Below are positions 15,787 to 22,440 of a stretch of 57,444 bases of DNA, piece after piece. Under the pieces are notes generated by a model. It was not told the DNA's origin. It worked only from the letters and a program-made list of their open reading frames with translations, and ran no database searches. The position numbers and the translations under genes are program-made. Each line of letters starts with the position of its first letter. Position 1 is the first letter of the stretch. This DNA is from Candidatus Gastranaerophilales bacterium. Lineage in GTDB: Bacteria; Cyanobacteriota; Vampirovibrionia; Gastranaerophilales; Gastranaerophilaceae. The stretch spans positions 1 through 57,444 of the forward strand of contig CANQMP010000011.1 of assembly GCA_947624975.1 (NCBI GenBank), written 5' to 3'.

Positions 15787-15839
15787 TTATAATGATATCG
15801 TTATTTTTTATTTATTATATGAATATAATATATTATATT
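15787..15839. promoter_or_regulatory. Divergent operator/promoter region
   Basis: The spacer holds an 18-bp perfect palindrome, AATATAATATATTATATT (15822-15839), and a near-palindrome ATAATGATATCGTTAT (15789-15804). A TATACT box (15861-15866) precedes the HTH gene at 15875. They may be binding sites of the neighbouring HTH proteins. Confidence 0.45.
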
Positions 15840-15874
15840 TGAATAAATAAGTCAATAGTGGTTATACTGAAAGG

Positions 15875-16120
15875 ATGAATGAAAACCTGTTTTGGCAAAA
15901 AATTACCGATTTGGATAACCGTTCGATATTGAAGTTGTTGACGGCTCGTGACTGCACAACACAATTAAGTATAATAAATCGACTGCGGGAAGAACGTAAC
16001 GTGATAATACCTCAACCCACTTTTTCAAACAAGATTAAACGCAACGGGTTGAAAGTAACCGAATTACAAGAAATATGCGAATTGTACGGTTATGATATTA
16101 TGCTATGCAAAAAAGCGTAA
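15875..16120 (+). CDS. Small HTH-like DNA-binding protein
   Basis: This 81-residue protein is probably DNA-binding. Its second half (IPQPTFSNKIKRNGLKVTELQEICELYGYDIML) reads as a Cro-like helix-turn-helix in which 'TFSNKIKRNGLKVTEL' would be the recognition unit; I list it in two parts because it is not a clear match to the common HTH_3 pattern. An AAAGGA Shine-Dalgarno lies 5 nt before the ATG. It is divergent from the prepilin gene and 106 bp upstream of a second, clear XRE gene. Confidence 0.65.
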   Translation: MNENLFWQKITDLDNRSILKLLTARDCTTQLSIINRLREERNVIIPQPTFSNKIKRNGLKVTELQEICELYGYDIMLCKKA

Positions 16121-16226
16121 ATTCTTGTCTTTCGGGTTTCTGTCATACCAAAATTCTATAAGGTTAAACACCAAATTTAATCTGTAAGTGACAAATAGGC
16201 AGACTCTAAGTAAATAAAATATAGTT

Positions 16227-16442
16227 ATGATAAATAATCGTTTAAAAGCACTAGGCTTGAATATTAAATTTGCCAGAATGCGTAAGGGAATTTCGCAGGA
16301 AGAACTTGCAGAACTTGTTGATACGTCAAGAACTACGATTAGTTTTATTGAAACGGCACGCCAAAATCCCACAGTTTTGAAAGTTATTGATATTGCCAAA
16401 GCTCTCGATATTGATATTAACGAACTTACAAAATCAGTTTAA
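16227..16442 (+). CDS. XRE-family HTH regulator
   Basis: The 71 residues are one complete HTH_3 domain: NIKFARMRKGISQEELAEL followed by SRTTISFIETARQNPTVLK. Nothing else is attached. It lies in the prepilin/HTH cluster and directly before the toxin-antitoxin-like locus at 16460, so it could regulate either. A TATAGT-like box ends 2-3 nt before the ATG, which hints at a leaderless mRNA. Confidence 0.88.
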   Translation: MINNRLKALGLNIKFARMRKGISQEELAELVDTSRTTISFIETARQNPTVLKVIDIAKALDIDINELTKSV

Positions 16443-16459
16443 TAATATTTCCAAAAAAT

Positions 16460-16489
16460 TTGACACAATGACCTTGTTGTTGGTATAAT
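16460..16489 (+). promoter_or_regulatory. Consensus promoter of the toxin-like RNA
   Basis: TTGACA (16460-16465), an 18-bp spacer and TATAAT (16484-16489): both hexamers are perfect sigma-70 consensus. The start of transcription should be near 16496, giving a leader of about 72 nt before the small ORF. Confidence 0.8.
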
Positions 16490-16508
16490 AACTCGTGAGG
16501 GTAGACCA

Positions 16509-16565
16509 TATCACTCCGACTACACGCCAAAACTTTACTGTATAAAAGGTGGAAAGGAGGTGATA
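16509..16565 (+). promoter_or_regulatory. Anti-Shine-Dalgarno element and Shine-Dalgarno
   Basis: The ribosome site GGAGGTGAT (16556-16564) is nearly a full complement of the 16S rRNA 3' end. TATCACTCC at 16509-16517 can pair with GGAGGTGATA at 16556-16565 with a single bulged G, hiding it. Such sequestration is typical of type I toxin mRNAs. Confidence 0.6.
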
Positions 16566-16567
16566 AC

Positions 16568-16642
16568 ATGGATAGGCTGATATTAAAAAAAGCCCTACTC
16601 GGAGTAAGGCTTTTTATAGATTTTTTAGTCTATATCATTTAG
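16568..16642 (+). CDS. Candidate type I toxin, 24-residue hydrophobic peptide
   Basis: The ORF starts MDRLILKK and continues with a hydrophobic stretch (ALLGVRLFIDFLVYII) that could span a membrane; net charge is positive at the N-terminus. The Shine-Dalgarno is the strongest in the window, 7 nt before the ATG. The gene has its own consensus promoter, an anti-Shine-Dalgarno element, and a convergent promoter on the other strand whose RNA would be antisense to its 3' half. That anatomy is known from type I toxin-antitoxin loci (Fst, TxpA/RatA, BsrG/SR4), in which the peptide depolarises the membrane. The peptide itself resembles no toxin I know. It could also be a non-coding RNA whose ORF is accidental. 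Confidence 0.55.
   Translation: MDRLILKKALLGVRLFIDFLVYII
16587..16615. terminator. Bidirectional terminator inside the toxin-like ORF
   Basis: AAAAAGCC (16587-16594) pairs with GGCTTTTT (16608-16615), and TACT with AGTA above it. The minus strand has T7 after the stem, the plus strand T5. It should end the antisense RNA firmly and the toxin RNA partly. Confidence 0.75.
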
Positions 16643-16678
16643 GGTCTGTATAGGCTGTTCCCGCAGAACAGCCACCCT
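16641..16678 (+). terminator. Hairpin at the 3' end of the toxin-like RNA
   Basis: AGGGT/ACCCT and GGCTGTTC/GAACAGCC form a two-part stem with a CCGCA loop and one 7-nt bulge, followed by TATATTTATT. It lies directly at the ORF stop and could end the full-length toxin mRNA. Confidence 0.6.
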
Positions 16679-16685
16679 TATATTT

Positions 16686-16714
16686 ATTATAACTCTCTTT
16701 AGGTAATTTGTCAA
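16686..16714 (-). promoter_or_regulatory. Consensus promoter of the antisense RNA
   Basis: On the minus strand TTGACA (16714-16709), a 17-bp spacer and TATAAT (16691-16686): a perfect consensus promoter with ideal spacing. It lies only 4 bp after the dapB stop and points away from dapB toward the toxin-like gene. Confidence 0.82.
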
Positions 16715-16718
16715 GATA

Positions 16719-17468
16719 TTATAAAATATTTTCCAGCCCGTAAACAAAGCTGTTCTTGTTATAAACGTATTTTACGGCAAGTAAAACACCCTGCATATAA
16801 CATTTTCTGTCCATTGTGTCATGGCGAATTGTCATTATCTGCCCTGATGAACCCAAAATTACCTCCTGAGAAGCTATGTAACCCGGCATTCTCACGGAAT
16901 GTATATGAATATTTGAGTAAGATGTTCCGCCTCTTGAACCTTCTATGGTTTCTTTTTCGGGACAATTTCCTTTCGTAAAATCCGATTTAGCTTCAGCCAT
17001 AAGGTTTGCGGTTTTTATAGCCGTACCCGATGGGGCATCTTTCTTTTGATTATGGTGAAATTCCACGATTTCCGCATTATCAAAATACTTTGCCGCAAGC
17101 TTTGAAAACATCATCATTAAAACCGCTCCCGTTGAAAAATTCGGTGCGATAAAACAGCCCGTGCTTTTTTCTTTTGACAAATTTTCAAGCTCATTAATTT
17201 GTTCGTCTGTAAGACCTGTTGTTCCGATTACGATTTTTATCCCGTTATTTAAACAGAATTTAGCGTTTTCAAAAATTGACGCAGGCTGTGTAAAATCGAT
17301 TAAAACGTCAATATCTTCGACCCTGTGAGCTTCTTCTATGGTGTGATACATGCTCTCTGATGCTATGTCAATTTTGGCGGTCAATTCGGTATCGGGACAG
17401 TCCGTAACTGCTTGGCAAACCTCTTTTCCCATTTTTCCCATTGCTCCGCAAACTGCAATTCTTATCAT
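16719..17468 (-). CDS. dapB: 4-hydroxy-tetrahydrodipicolinate reductase
   Basis: DapB reduces the dapA product with NAD(P)H in the lysine/diaminopimelate pathway. The 249 residues show the nucleotide loop CGAMGKMGKE (8-17), GTTGLTDEQ near 90 and the substrate site HHNQKKDAPSGTA near 143. An AAGGAG Shine-Dalgarno precedes the ATG. It is transcribed alone, divergent from the PC4-like gene. Confidence 0.97.
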   Translation of the reverse strand: MIRIAVCGAMGKMGKEVCQAVTDCPDTELTAKIDIASESMYHTIEEAHRVEDIDVLIDFTQPASIFENAKFCLNNGIKIVIGTTGLTDEQINELENLSKEKSTGCFIAPNFSTGAVLMMMFSKLAAKYFDNAEIVEFHHNQKKDAPSGTAIKTANLMAEAKSDFTKGNCPEKETIEGSRGGTSYSNIHIHSVRMPGYIASQEVILGSSGQIMTIRHDTMDRKCYMQGVLLAVKYVYNKNSFVYGLENIL

Positions 17469-17516
17469 AAATTTTTCTCCTTGTTTTTTTATTTTAGCAT
17501 AAATAAATATCTGTGG

Positions 17517-17522
17517 TATAAT
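17517..17522 (+). promoter_or_regulatory. -10 box for the PC4-like gene and priA
   Basis: A perfect TATAAT lies 21 nt before the start at 17544. No good -35 box is visible at the expected distance, so only the -10 is called. Confidence 0.45.
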
Positions 17523-17543
17523 TAGAAAAAAAGGAGAGAATAC

Positions 17544-17777
17544 ATGGCAGAAGCAAAAATTTTAGCGGTAATTGAAAGATCTGATACGGAACAACTGCAA
17601 ATTTCTATCAGCGAGTACAAGGGAAAAAGCTACTTAAACTTGAGAATTTTTTACACAACCGACGGTGGAGAATCTTGGCTTCCGACGAAAAAGGGTGTAA
17701 CATTCTCGCCCGATCAAATTGATTTGCTCGAAGAAGCTATTCAGGAAGCTAAAAAAGAATTTATGGAAGTTGAATAA
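17544..17777 (+). CDS. PC4/YdbC-like ssDNA-binding transcriptional coactivator homolog
   Basis: The 77-residue protein matches the PC4 C-terminal fold: EYKGKSYLNLRIFY, then WLPTKKGVTFSPDQIDLLEEAI. Bacterial members are dimeric single-strand binding proteins of uncertain role, perhaps in transcription or replication. An AAAGGAGAG Shine-Dalgarno precedes the ATG. The stop overlaps the priA start as TAATG, so the two are translationally coupled, which fits a role with ssDNA at replication forks. Confidence 0.88.
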   Translation: MAEAKILAVIERSDTEQLQISISEYKGKSYLNLRIFYTTDGGESWLPTKKGVTFSPDQIDLLEEAIQEAKKEFMEVE

Positions 17778-20407
17778 TGAAATATGCTTTGGCTCTTGTA
17801 AACATAAAGGGTTTGGGCGTTAAAACATTCAGTTACTTAATACCTGATGAGATGAAGGAAAAAATCAAAATCGGGCAAGCTATTCTTGTGCCTTTTGGCA
17901 GACAAGGACTGATAAATGCTTTTTGTGTTGGGTTTTCGGATTATTTACCCGAGGAGATTAAGGTAAAAAAGATTAATAAAATTCTTGATGAAACCCCGCT
18001 TTTTTCCGTCGAGTATTTAAAGCTTTTGGAATGGGTTGCGAACTATTATTGCTGTGATTTGGTAACGGTTTTGAATGCGGCAATTCCGTTAAAACTAATT
18101 GAAAAGGCGTCAAAAACCGAGTTTTCAGTTGAATTTGTAAAATATGACGGAGCAACGAAAAGGCAGATAGAAGTTTTGGAAAAGCTTGAGAAATCGGGTA
18201 AAATGCCTTTAATTATGTTTGAAAAGTATGCAAAAACGACTCGTGCGACGGTAAAAAAGCTTGAGCAGTCGGGTTGTATAAAGCTTATTCAGGAGGAATT
18301 ATACAGAAATCCGCTTGATATATTGAACATAACCGAGCGAGAACCGCTTTTCGAGCTTACAGGCGAACAAAGAGCGGTTTATGAGGGTATAAAATCCAAA
18401 ATCGACCCCTCACCCCAACCCTCTCCCGCAAGGGGAGAGGGGGTAGATGCCAAGCACTTTTATTCTGTTGCCGCTATGCAATATTCAAAGGATTTACGAA
18501 AAAATACAACTGATGCAGAGAATATCTTATGGTATTACTTGAGAAACAGGCAGCTCGGCGGAAACAAATTCAGAAGGCAGGAAGCTATTGATAACTATAT
18601 TGTAGATTTTGTTTGTTATGAACAAAAGTTGATTATAGAACTTGACGGGGGACAGCATAACGATGATGTATACATTAAAAAAGATAACATCAGAACCAAG
18701 CATTTTGAAAAAAGAGGATTTAAAGTTTTAAGGTACTGGGACAATGATGTTATTAACAGTACAGAAGATGTATTGAACAATATTTATGAAAATCTTGAAA
18801 ACATACCCTCTCCCCTTGCGGGAGAGGGCAGGGTGAGGGGTTCAAAAACTATTCTTCTTCACGGGGTTACGGCATCAGGGAAAACGGAAGTTTATTTTAA
18901 ACTTATCGACGATACAATAAAATCCGGTAAAAATGTGCTTTTTCTCGCCCCTGAAATCGCTCTTGCATCACAGTTAACAAAGCGTTTGGCAAAAAAATTC
19001 GGCACGGATGACGTCGCAATTTGGCACAGCAGTATTTCTGACGGCGAAAGATACGATGTTTGGCAAAAACTTTATAAAAATGAGATAAAAATTCTTGCGG
19101 GAGCTCGTTCTGCCGTGTTCGCACCGCTCCAAAACATCGGACTTATAATAATTGATGAGGAGCATGAAGGTGCTTATAAGCAGACAACGCCTGCACCACG
19201 CTACGATGCAAGACTTGTGGCAAGGAAACTGTCCGAATTTTACAACTGCCCGTTACTTTTGGGTTCGGCTACGCCTGATATTTCGTCGTATTACCGTGCG
19301 ATTAACGAAGGAAATCTTTTTGAGCTTAAACACCGTTACAACAATGCGAAAGTTCCGCCTGTTTTTGTGATAAATATGCAGGAACACGGTCGTGCGGCTT
19401 ATAAAAGTATTATTTCCGTTCCAATGCAGACGGAGATTAAACAAACATTGGACAGCGGAAAACAGGTAATTTTGCTTATAAATCGCCGCGGGTTCTCGAC
19501 TTTTACCCAGTGTCAGGCATGCGGGCATGTTATAGAATGTCCGAACTGTGCAATTCCGATGATTTGGCATGCCAAAGACGGGATGTTAAAGTGCCATTAC
19601 TGCAACCATATCGAGTATTTTCCCGATGTGTGTCCCGAATGCGGTTCGGATGCTTTGAAAAACAGCGGAACAGGTACGCAAAAAATTGAACAGTATGTCA
19701 AAGAACTTTTTCCCGATAATGTTGTCGAGCGAATTGACAGCGATATATTAGTCAGAAAAGGCGAACATATAAGGCTTTTGGAACGCTTTCAACGGAAAGA
19801 AATTGATATATTGGTCGGCACTCAAATGATTGCTAAGGGGCTTGATAATCCAAACGTTACTCTTGTGGGTGTGATATCGGCTGATGCAAGCTTTAATCTG
19901 CCTGATTTCAGGGCGTCTGAACGTGGTTTTCAACTTTTAACGCAGGTTGCGGGACGTGCGGGCAGAGGTGAATTTGCGGGAAAAGTCTTATTTCAGACTT
20001 ATAACCCCGATTATTACGCACTGGCAAGTGCAAAATCTCAAAATTACAAAGAATTTTTCGATACGGAGATAGAGGCCCGAAAAGAGTTTGACTATCCGCC
20101 TTACAGTAATATAATTCGTCTGGTTTTAAGCTCGGCAAATAACTTTCGTGCGGAAAAAGCTTCGCAAGAAATTGCATTAAGGCTATGTACGATGATAGAA
20201 AAATTCGGAATATCCGAAAGACTTGAAATTTTAGGCCCAACACCATGCGTAATTGAAAGAATTCAAGGCATGTATCGTTTTCAAATACTTATAAAAAACA
20301 AAATGGCGGAAAAAGGTCATGCTTTTGTTTCGGGATTTCTCGGAAAAATAACCTTGCCAAAAGATATAAAAATGATAGTAGATGTTGATCCGCTTGATAT
20401 TTTATAA
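17777..20407 (+). CDS. priA: Primosomal helicase PriA with an in-frame DUF559 nuclease insertion
   Basis: PriA restarts stalled replication forks. All parts are present: the 3'-DNA-binding N-terminus (1-100), a winged helix, Walker A GVTASGKTE near 362, DEEH near 460, eight zinc cysteines between about 579 and 625 (CQAC, CPNC, CHYC, CPEC), and GTQMIAKG and QVAGRAGR near 680-730. Residues 211-355 are foreign: a PD-(D/E)xK DUF559 domain bounded by residues translated from palindromes (PSPQPSPARGEG and PSPLAGEGRVRG). Without the 145-residue insert the protein would be 731 residues, almost exactly normal size. The insert sits in the loop before the Walker A strand and keeps the frame. Start is fixed by the overlap with the PC4 gene. 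Confidence 0.95.
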   Translation: MKYALALVNIKGLGVKTFSYLIPDEMKEKIKIGQAILVPFGRQGLINAFCVGFSDYLPEEIKVKKINKILDETPLFSVEYLKLLEWVANYYCCDLVTVLNAAIPLKLIEKASKTEFSVEFVKYDGATKRQIEVLEKLEKSGKMPLIMFEKYAKTTRATVKKLEQSGCIKLIQEELYRNPLDILNITEREPLFELTGEQRAVYEGIKSKIDPSPQPSPARGEGVDAKHFYSVAAMQYSKDLRKNTTDAENILWYYLRNRQLGGNKFRRQEAIDNYIVDFVCYEQKLIIELDGGQHNDDVYIKKDNIRTKHFEKRGFKVLRYWDNDVINSTEDVLNNIYENLENIPSPLAGEGRVRGSKTILLHGVTASGKTEVYFKLIDDTIKSGKNVLFLAPEIALASQLTKRLAKKFGTDDVAIWHSSISDGERYDVWQKLYKNEIKILAGARSAVFAPLQNIGLIIIDEEHEGAYKQTTPAPRYDARLVARKLSEFYNCPLLLGSATPDISSYYRAINEGNLFELKHRYNNAKVPPVFVINMQEHGRAAYKSIISVPMQTEIKQTLDSGKQVILLINRRGFSTFTQCQACGHVIECPNCAIPMIWHAKDGMLKCHYCNHIEYFPDVCPECGSDALKNSGTGTQKIEQYVKELFPDNVVERIDSDILVRKGEHIRLLERFQRKEIDILVGTQMIAKGLDNPNVTLVGVISADASFNLPDFRASERGFQLLTQVAGRAGRGEFAGKVLFQTYNPDYYALASAKSQNYKEFFDTEIEARKEFDYPPYSNIIRLVLSSANNFRAEKASQEIALRLCTMIEKFGISERLEILGPTPCVIERIQGMYRFQILIKNKMAEKGHAFVSGFLGKITLPKDIKMIVDVDPLDIL
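18406..18441. repeat. Left palindromic end of the DUF559 element
   Basis: CCCCTCACCCCAA followed by the stem CCCTCTCCC (18419-18427), loop GCAAG and GGGAGAGGG (18433-18441). In frame it is read as Pro-Ser-Pro-Gln-Pro-Ser-Pro-Ala-Arg-Gly-Glu-Gly. Confidence 0.9.
18806..18840. repeat. Right palindromic end of the DUF559 element
   Basis: Stem CCCTCTCCC (18806-18814), loop CTTGC, GGGAGAGGG (18820-18828), then CAGGGTGAGGGG. It is the inverted copy of the left end and is read as Pro-Ser-Pro-Leu-Ala-Gly-Glu-Gly-Arg-Val-Arg-Gly. Confidence 0.9.
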
Positions 20408-20437
20408 AAAAGCCCTCAAGGTTGAGGGCTTTTTTTG
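20406..20437. terminator. Bidirectional terminator between priA and ferritin
   Basis: AGCCCTCAA (20411-20419) pairs with TTGAGGGCT (20422-20430), with an A-run before and T7 after, so it works for both convergent genes. Confidence 0.92.
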
Positions 20438-20947
20438 TTAACCTATAACGGGTTGAACGAATGTTCTTGCCGCAAGTTCTTTATCGAGCATTAACAAAGC
20501 TTTTTTGTCATCGCCGATAAGTTTTAAAGTAGCTAAAACACCGCCGACGTTTGATTCTTCTTCGACCTGTTCTTTAAGATACCAGTCTAAGAATGACAAA
20601 GCCGCACGGTCTTTAACTTCATCAGCCGTGTCCATCAACGCATTAATTCTTGAAGTAACGAATTGTTCGTGTTCAAGAACCTGTTCAAAGCAGGCAATCG
20701 GTGATGCCCATTTTGTCTGCGGTTTTTCGATAGCTTCAAGTTCGACTTCTCCGCCTCTTTCATGAACATAGTTAAACATGCCCATCGCATGTGCGTGTTC
20801 TTCCTGAACCTGTACCGTGAACCAGTTTACAAATCCTTTCAAATTCAGTCTTTCAAAATAAGCTTGCATAGCGAGATACAAGTATTCCGAGTAAAGTTCT
20901 TTGTTAATCTGGTCGTTAAATGCTTTTTCCATTTTTTCACTAATCAT
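20438..20947 (-). CDS. ftn: Ferritin (non-heme iron storage)
   Basis: The 169-residue protein is a bacterial ferritin: DQINKELYSEYLYLAMQAYF with Glu ligands, then VQEEHAHAMGMFNYV (the ExxH pair) and EEESNVGGVL later. It oxidises Fe(II) at a diiron centre and stores it in a 24-mer shell in the cytoplasm. The start at 20947 (MISEKMEK) has a GGAGGAAG Shine-Dalgarno; an upstream start at 21004 would add 19 atypical residues and is rejected. A larger ferritin-like protein is encoded at 22441. Confidence 0.95.
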   Translation of the reverse strand: MISEKMEKAFNDQINKELYSEYLYLAMQAYFERLNLKGFVNWFTVQVQEEHAHAMGMFNYVHERGGEVELEAIEKPQTKWASPIACFEQVLEHEQFVTSRINALMDTADEVKDRAALSFLDWYLKEQVEEESNVGGVLATLKLIGDDKKALLMLDKELAARTFVQPVIG

Positions 20948-21082
20948 AATACTTCCTCCACAAACTATTTTAGCACTAAAATTTTTTTGTAAAGTTTTTA
21001 ACAAAGTTGTTTACAATTTTTGATAATTTTAATTATCGTTTCGGGTAATGAAAAAATTATCTGCTTTTCATAAATTGTTGCT

Positions 21083-22405
21083 ATGAATTGCGTAAACAAA
21101 CTTTTAAAATCTCTTGGTGAAAAAACCACTCTTGAAAAAGACGAATTTTCGGAATATATAGCTTTTCACGGTATCGGAAACGCATATTCAAAACGCTGGC
21201 TTGCGAATATAGTTCCCGCTGATTTGCTCAAACTTTCCGTAAAAGATGCGGTAAATATTATTGCAACGCTTTGCGAAAGCACAATATTTTACAAAAAATT
21301 TCCCGATAATATTGAAACTCCGAATTACGGGGACAAATGGGGCAGACTCGCAAATTACATCGAAATTAACGACAGGGCGATAGCTTATATGGATTACGGC
21401 TGTACCTGCAAGGGAATTTTGAGTTGTATAAAACTTCTACCCGCAATTCCGCCGTCTGCAAAAAGTTGGGCAAACTGTATCATTTTATCGCAAATTTGGC
21501 AGAATATTTTTGGTGACGCCTACGAAAAAGGTCCTTTTGAAGAAAATTCAATTTACGGAATAAGACTGAATGCACCTTACAGCGACAATATTATTGATTA
21601 TTCAATTACGAAAAAGATTTCACCTGAAGAACAGCTTAAAGCGTTTGTTGATTTGGCTCATTTCAGAGGTTTAAAGGCGGGTTTCAGGCATGTAATTTCC
21701 GCCGATCAAATAAAAGTTTCAACAAAAGACGGTGACGTTACTTTTGACTGGTGCAACCCCGAACATCAGGAATTGTATATTCAAGAGTGCGTAAAACTGG
21801 TTAATCTCGGGTTTGAATGTATGTTTATAGATTCCGCAAAACACATCGGCGGTTATGACTGTGAAAATTACACAGGTGTCGGAAGCTTGCCCGAATATCC
21901 GCAAATGCAATACATTCTGAACGAAATTCGACTCAGAACGGGCAGAAGCGATTTGAGCTTTGTCGGTGAAAAAAGTTCCGACGACTTTGAACGTTACAGA
22001 AATCTGGGTTTGACTGCAGGAACGGATTTTATAACCGGTGATAACTTTGATGCCGTGCGGGATTTGTCTGAACGGCTTAAATATTCAAGGGATTATGCGC
22101 CGGGGGTTGAAATTACAAATGACAATTATTGCGGAGGTTTGAGCTACGAACAAAAACTGAACAGAATTAACACGGCTTTGTTCGGCTACTACCTCGCAAG
22201 CGACAAATTACCGAGTTTTATGCAGACGGATGACTTATTCCCTCTGCGTTACGATACAAATACTCACCATATTATGATGACTAACCCGTCTTATTCAACG
22301 GACGGCACGGCTTTAAGCCATTGGGAAAATCTTTTCGCCAAAGATGACGGAAGGGATTACAACAGACGTACGGGTGAGCTGTTTGCATGGGCACTTGAAA
22401 GATGA
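21083..22405 (+). CDS. Alpha-amylase-like (GH13-type) TIM-barrel protein, divergent
   Basis: The 440-residue protein is hard to place. Its middle resembles the GH13 barrel: GFECMFIDSAKHIGG near residue 236 looks like region II with the nucleophile Asp, FVGEKSSDD near 292 like region III with the acid/base Glu, and DTNTHH near 387 like region IV. If so it acts on alpha-glucans. The N-terminal 150 residues match nothing I know and contain several Cys (YGCTCKGILSC). It has no signal peptide, so it is cytoplasmic. It precedes the ferritin-like gene by 35 nt and may share a transcript. Confidence 0.45.
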   Translation: MNCVNKLLKSLGEKTTLEKDEFSEYIAFHGIGNAYSKRWLANIVPADLLKLSVKDAVNIIATLCESTIFYKKFPDNIETPNYGDKWGRLANYIEINDRAIAYMDYGCTCKGILSCIKLLPAIPPSAKSWANCIILSQIWQNIFGDAYEKGPFEENSIYGIRLNAPYSDNIIDYSITKKISPEEQLKAFVDLAHFRGLKAGFRHVISADQIKVSTKDGDVTFDWCNPEHQELYIQECVKLVNLGFECMFIDSAKHIGGYDCENYTGVGSLPEYPQMQYILNEIRLRTGRSDLSFVGEKSSDDFERYRNLGLTAGTDFITGDNFDAVRDLSERLKYSRDYAPGVEITNDNYCGGLSYEQKLNRINTALFGYYLASDKLPSFMQTDDLFPLRYDTNTHHIMMTNPSYSTDGTALSHWENLFAKDDGRDYNRRTGELFAWALER

Positions 22406-22440
22406 TAAGCCCGAATAATTAAAAAAAGGAGAAAAAAACT

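Larger units (their letters stand above)
16585..16679 (-). ncRNA. Candidate antisense antitoxin RNA
   Basis: Predicted from a consensus promoter at 16686-16714 and a strong hairpin-plus-T7 terminator at 16615-16585 on the minus strand, giving about 95 nt. It contains a stable 8-bp stem (GGCTGTTC/GAACAGCC, 16653-16673) near its 5' end, suited for kissing contact, and is complementary to the toxin ORF from codon 6 to the stop. The ends are inferred. Confidence 0.55.
18406..18840 (+). mobile_element. DUF559 nuclease element with palindromic inverted ends, inserted in priA
   Basis: The 435-bp element (exactly 145 codons) is bounded by inverted repeats of 35-36 bp. The left end is CCCCTCACCCCAA plus the palindrome CCCTCTCCC-GCAAG-GGGAGAGGG; the right end is its reverse complement with only a 2-3-nt difference (CAGGG for TTGGGG). 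Between them is a DUF559 domain (LRKNTTDAENILWYYLRNR, NKFRRQEAIDNYIVDFVCYE, LIIELDGGQH, FKVLRYWDNDVI), related to the Vsr/PD-(D/E)xK nucleases; D of IVDF and the E and D of IELDG are the expected metal ligands. No clear target duplication is visible. DUF559 genes with such ends are common in bacteria; the in-frame location inside an essential ATPase is the unusual point. Confidence 0.82.

Noticed and set aside
16587..16615. Ordinary terminator of the XRE gene at 16227
   Set aside because: It lies 145 bp downstream, behind a separate consensus promoter, so it more likely belongs to the toxin-like locus.
18406..18840. Intein in PriA
   Set aside because: No Cys/Ser at the first position, no His-Asn at the end and no Hint motifs; the ends are palindrome translations, so the insert should remain in the protein.
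20948..21004. N-terminal extension of ferritin
   Set aside because: The extra 19 residues do not match ferritins, while the ATG at 20947 has a GGAGGAAG site.
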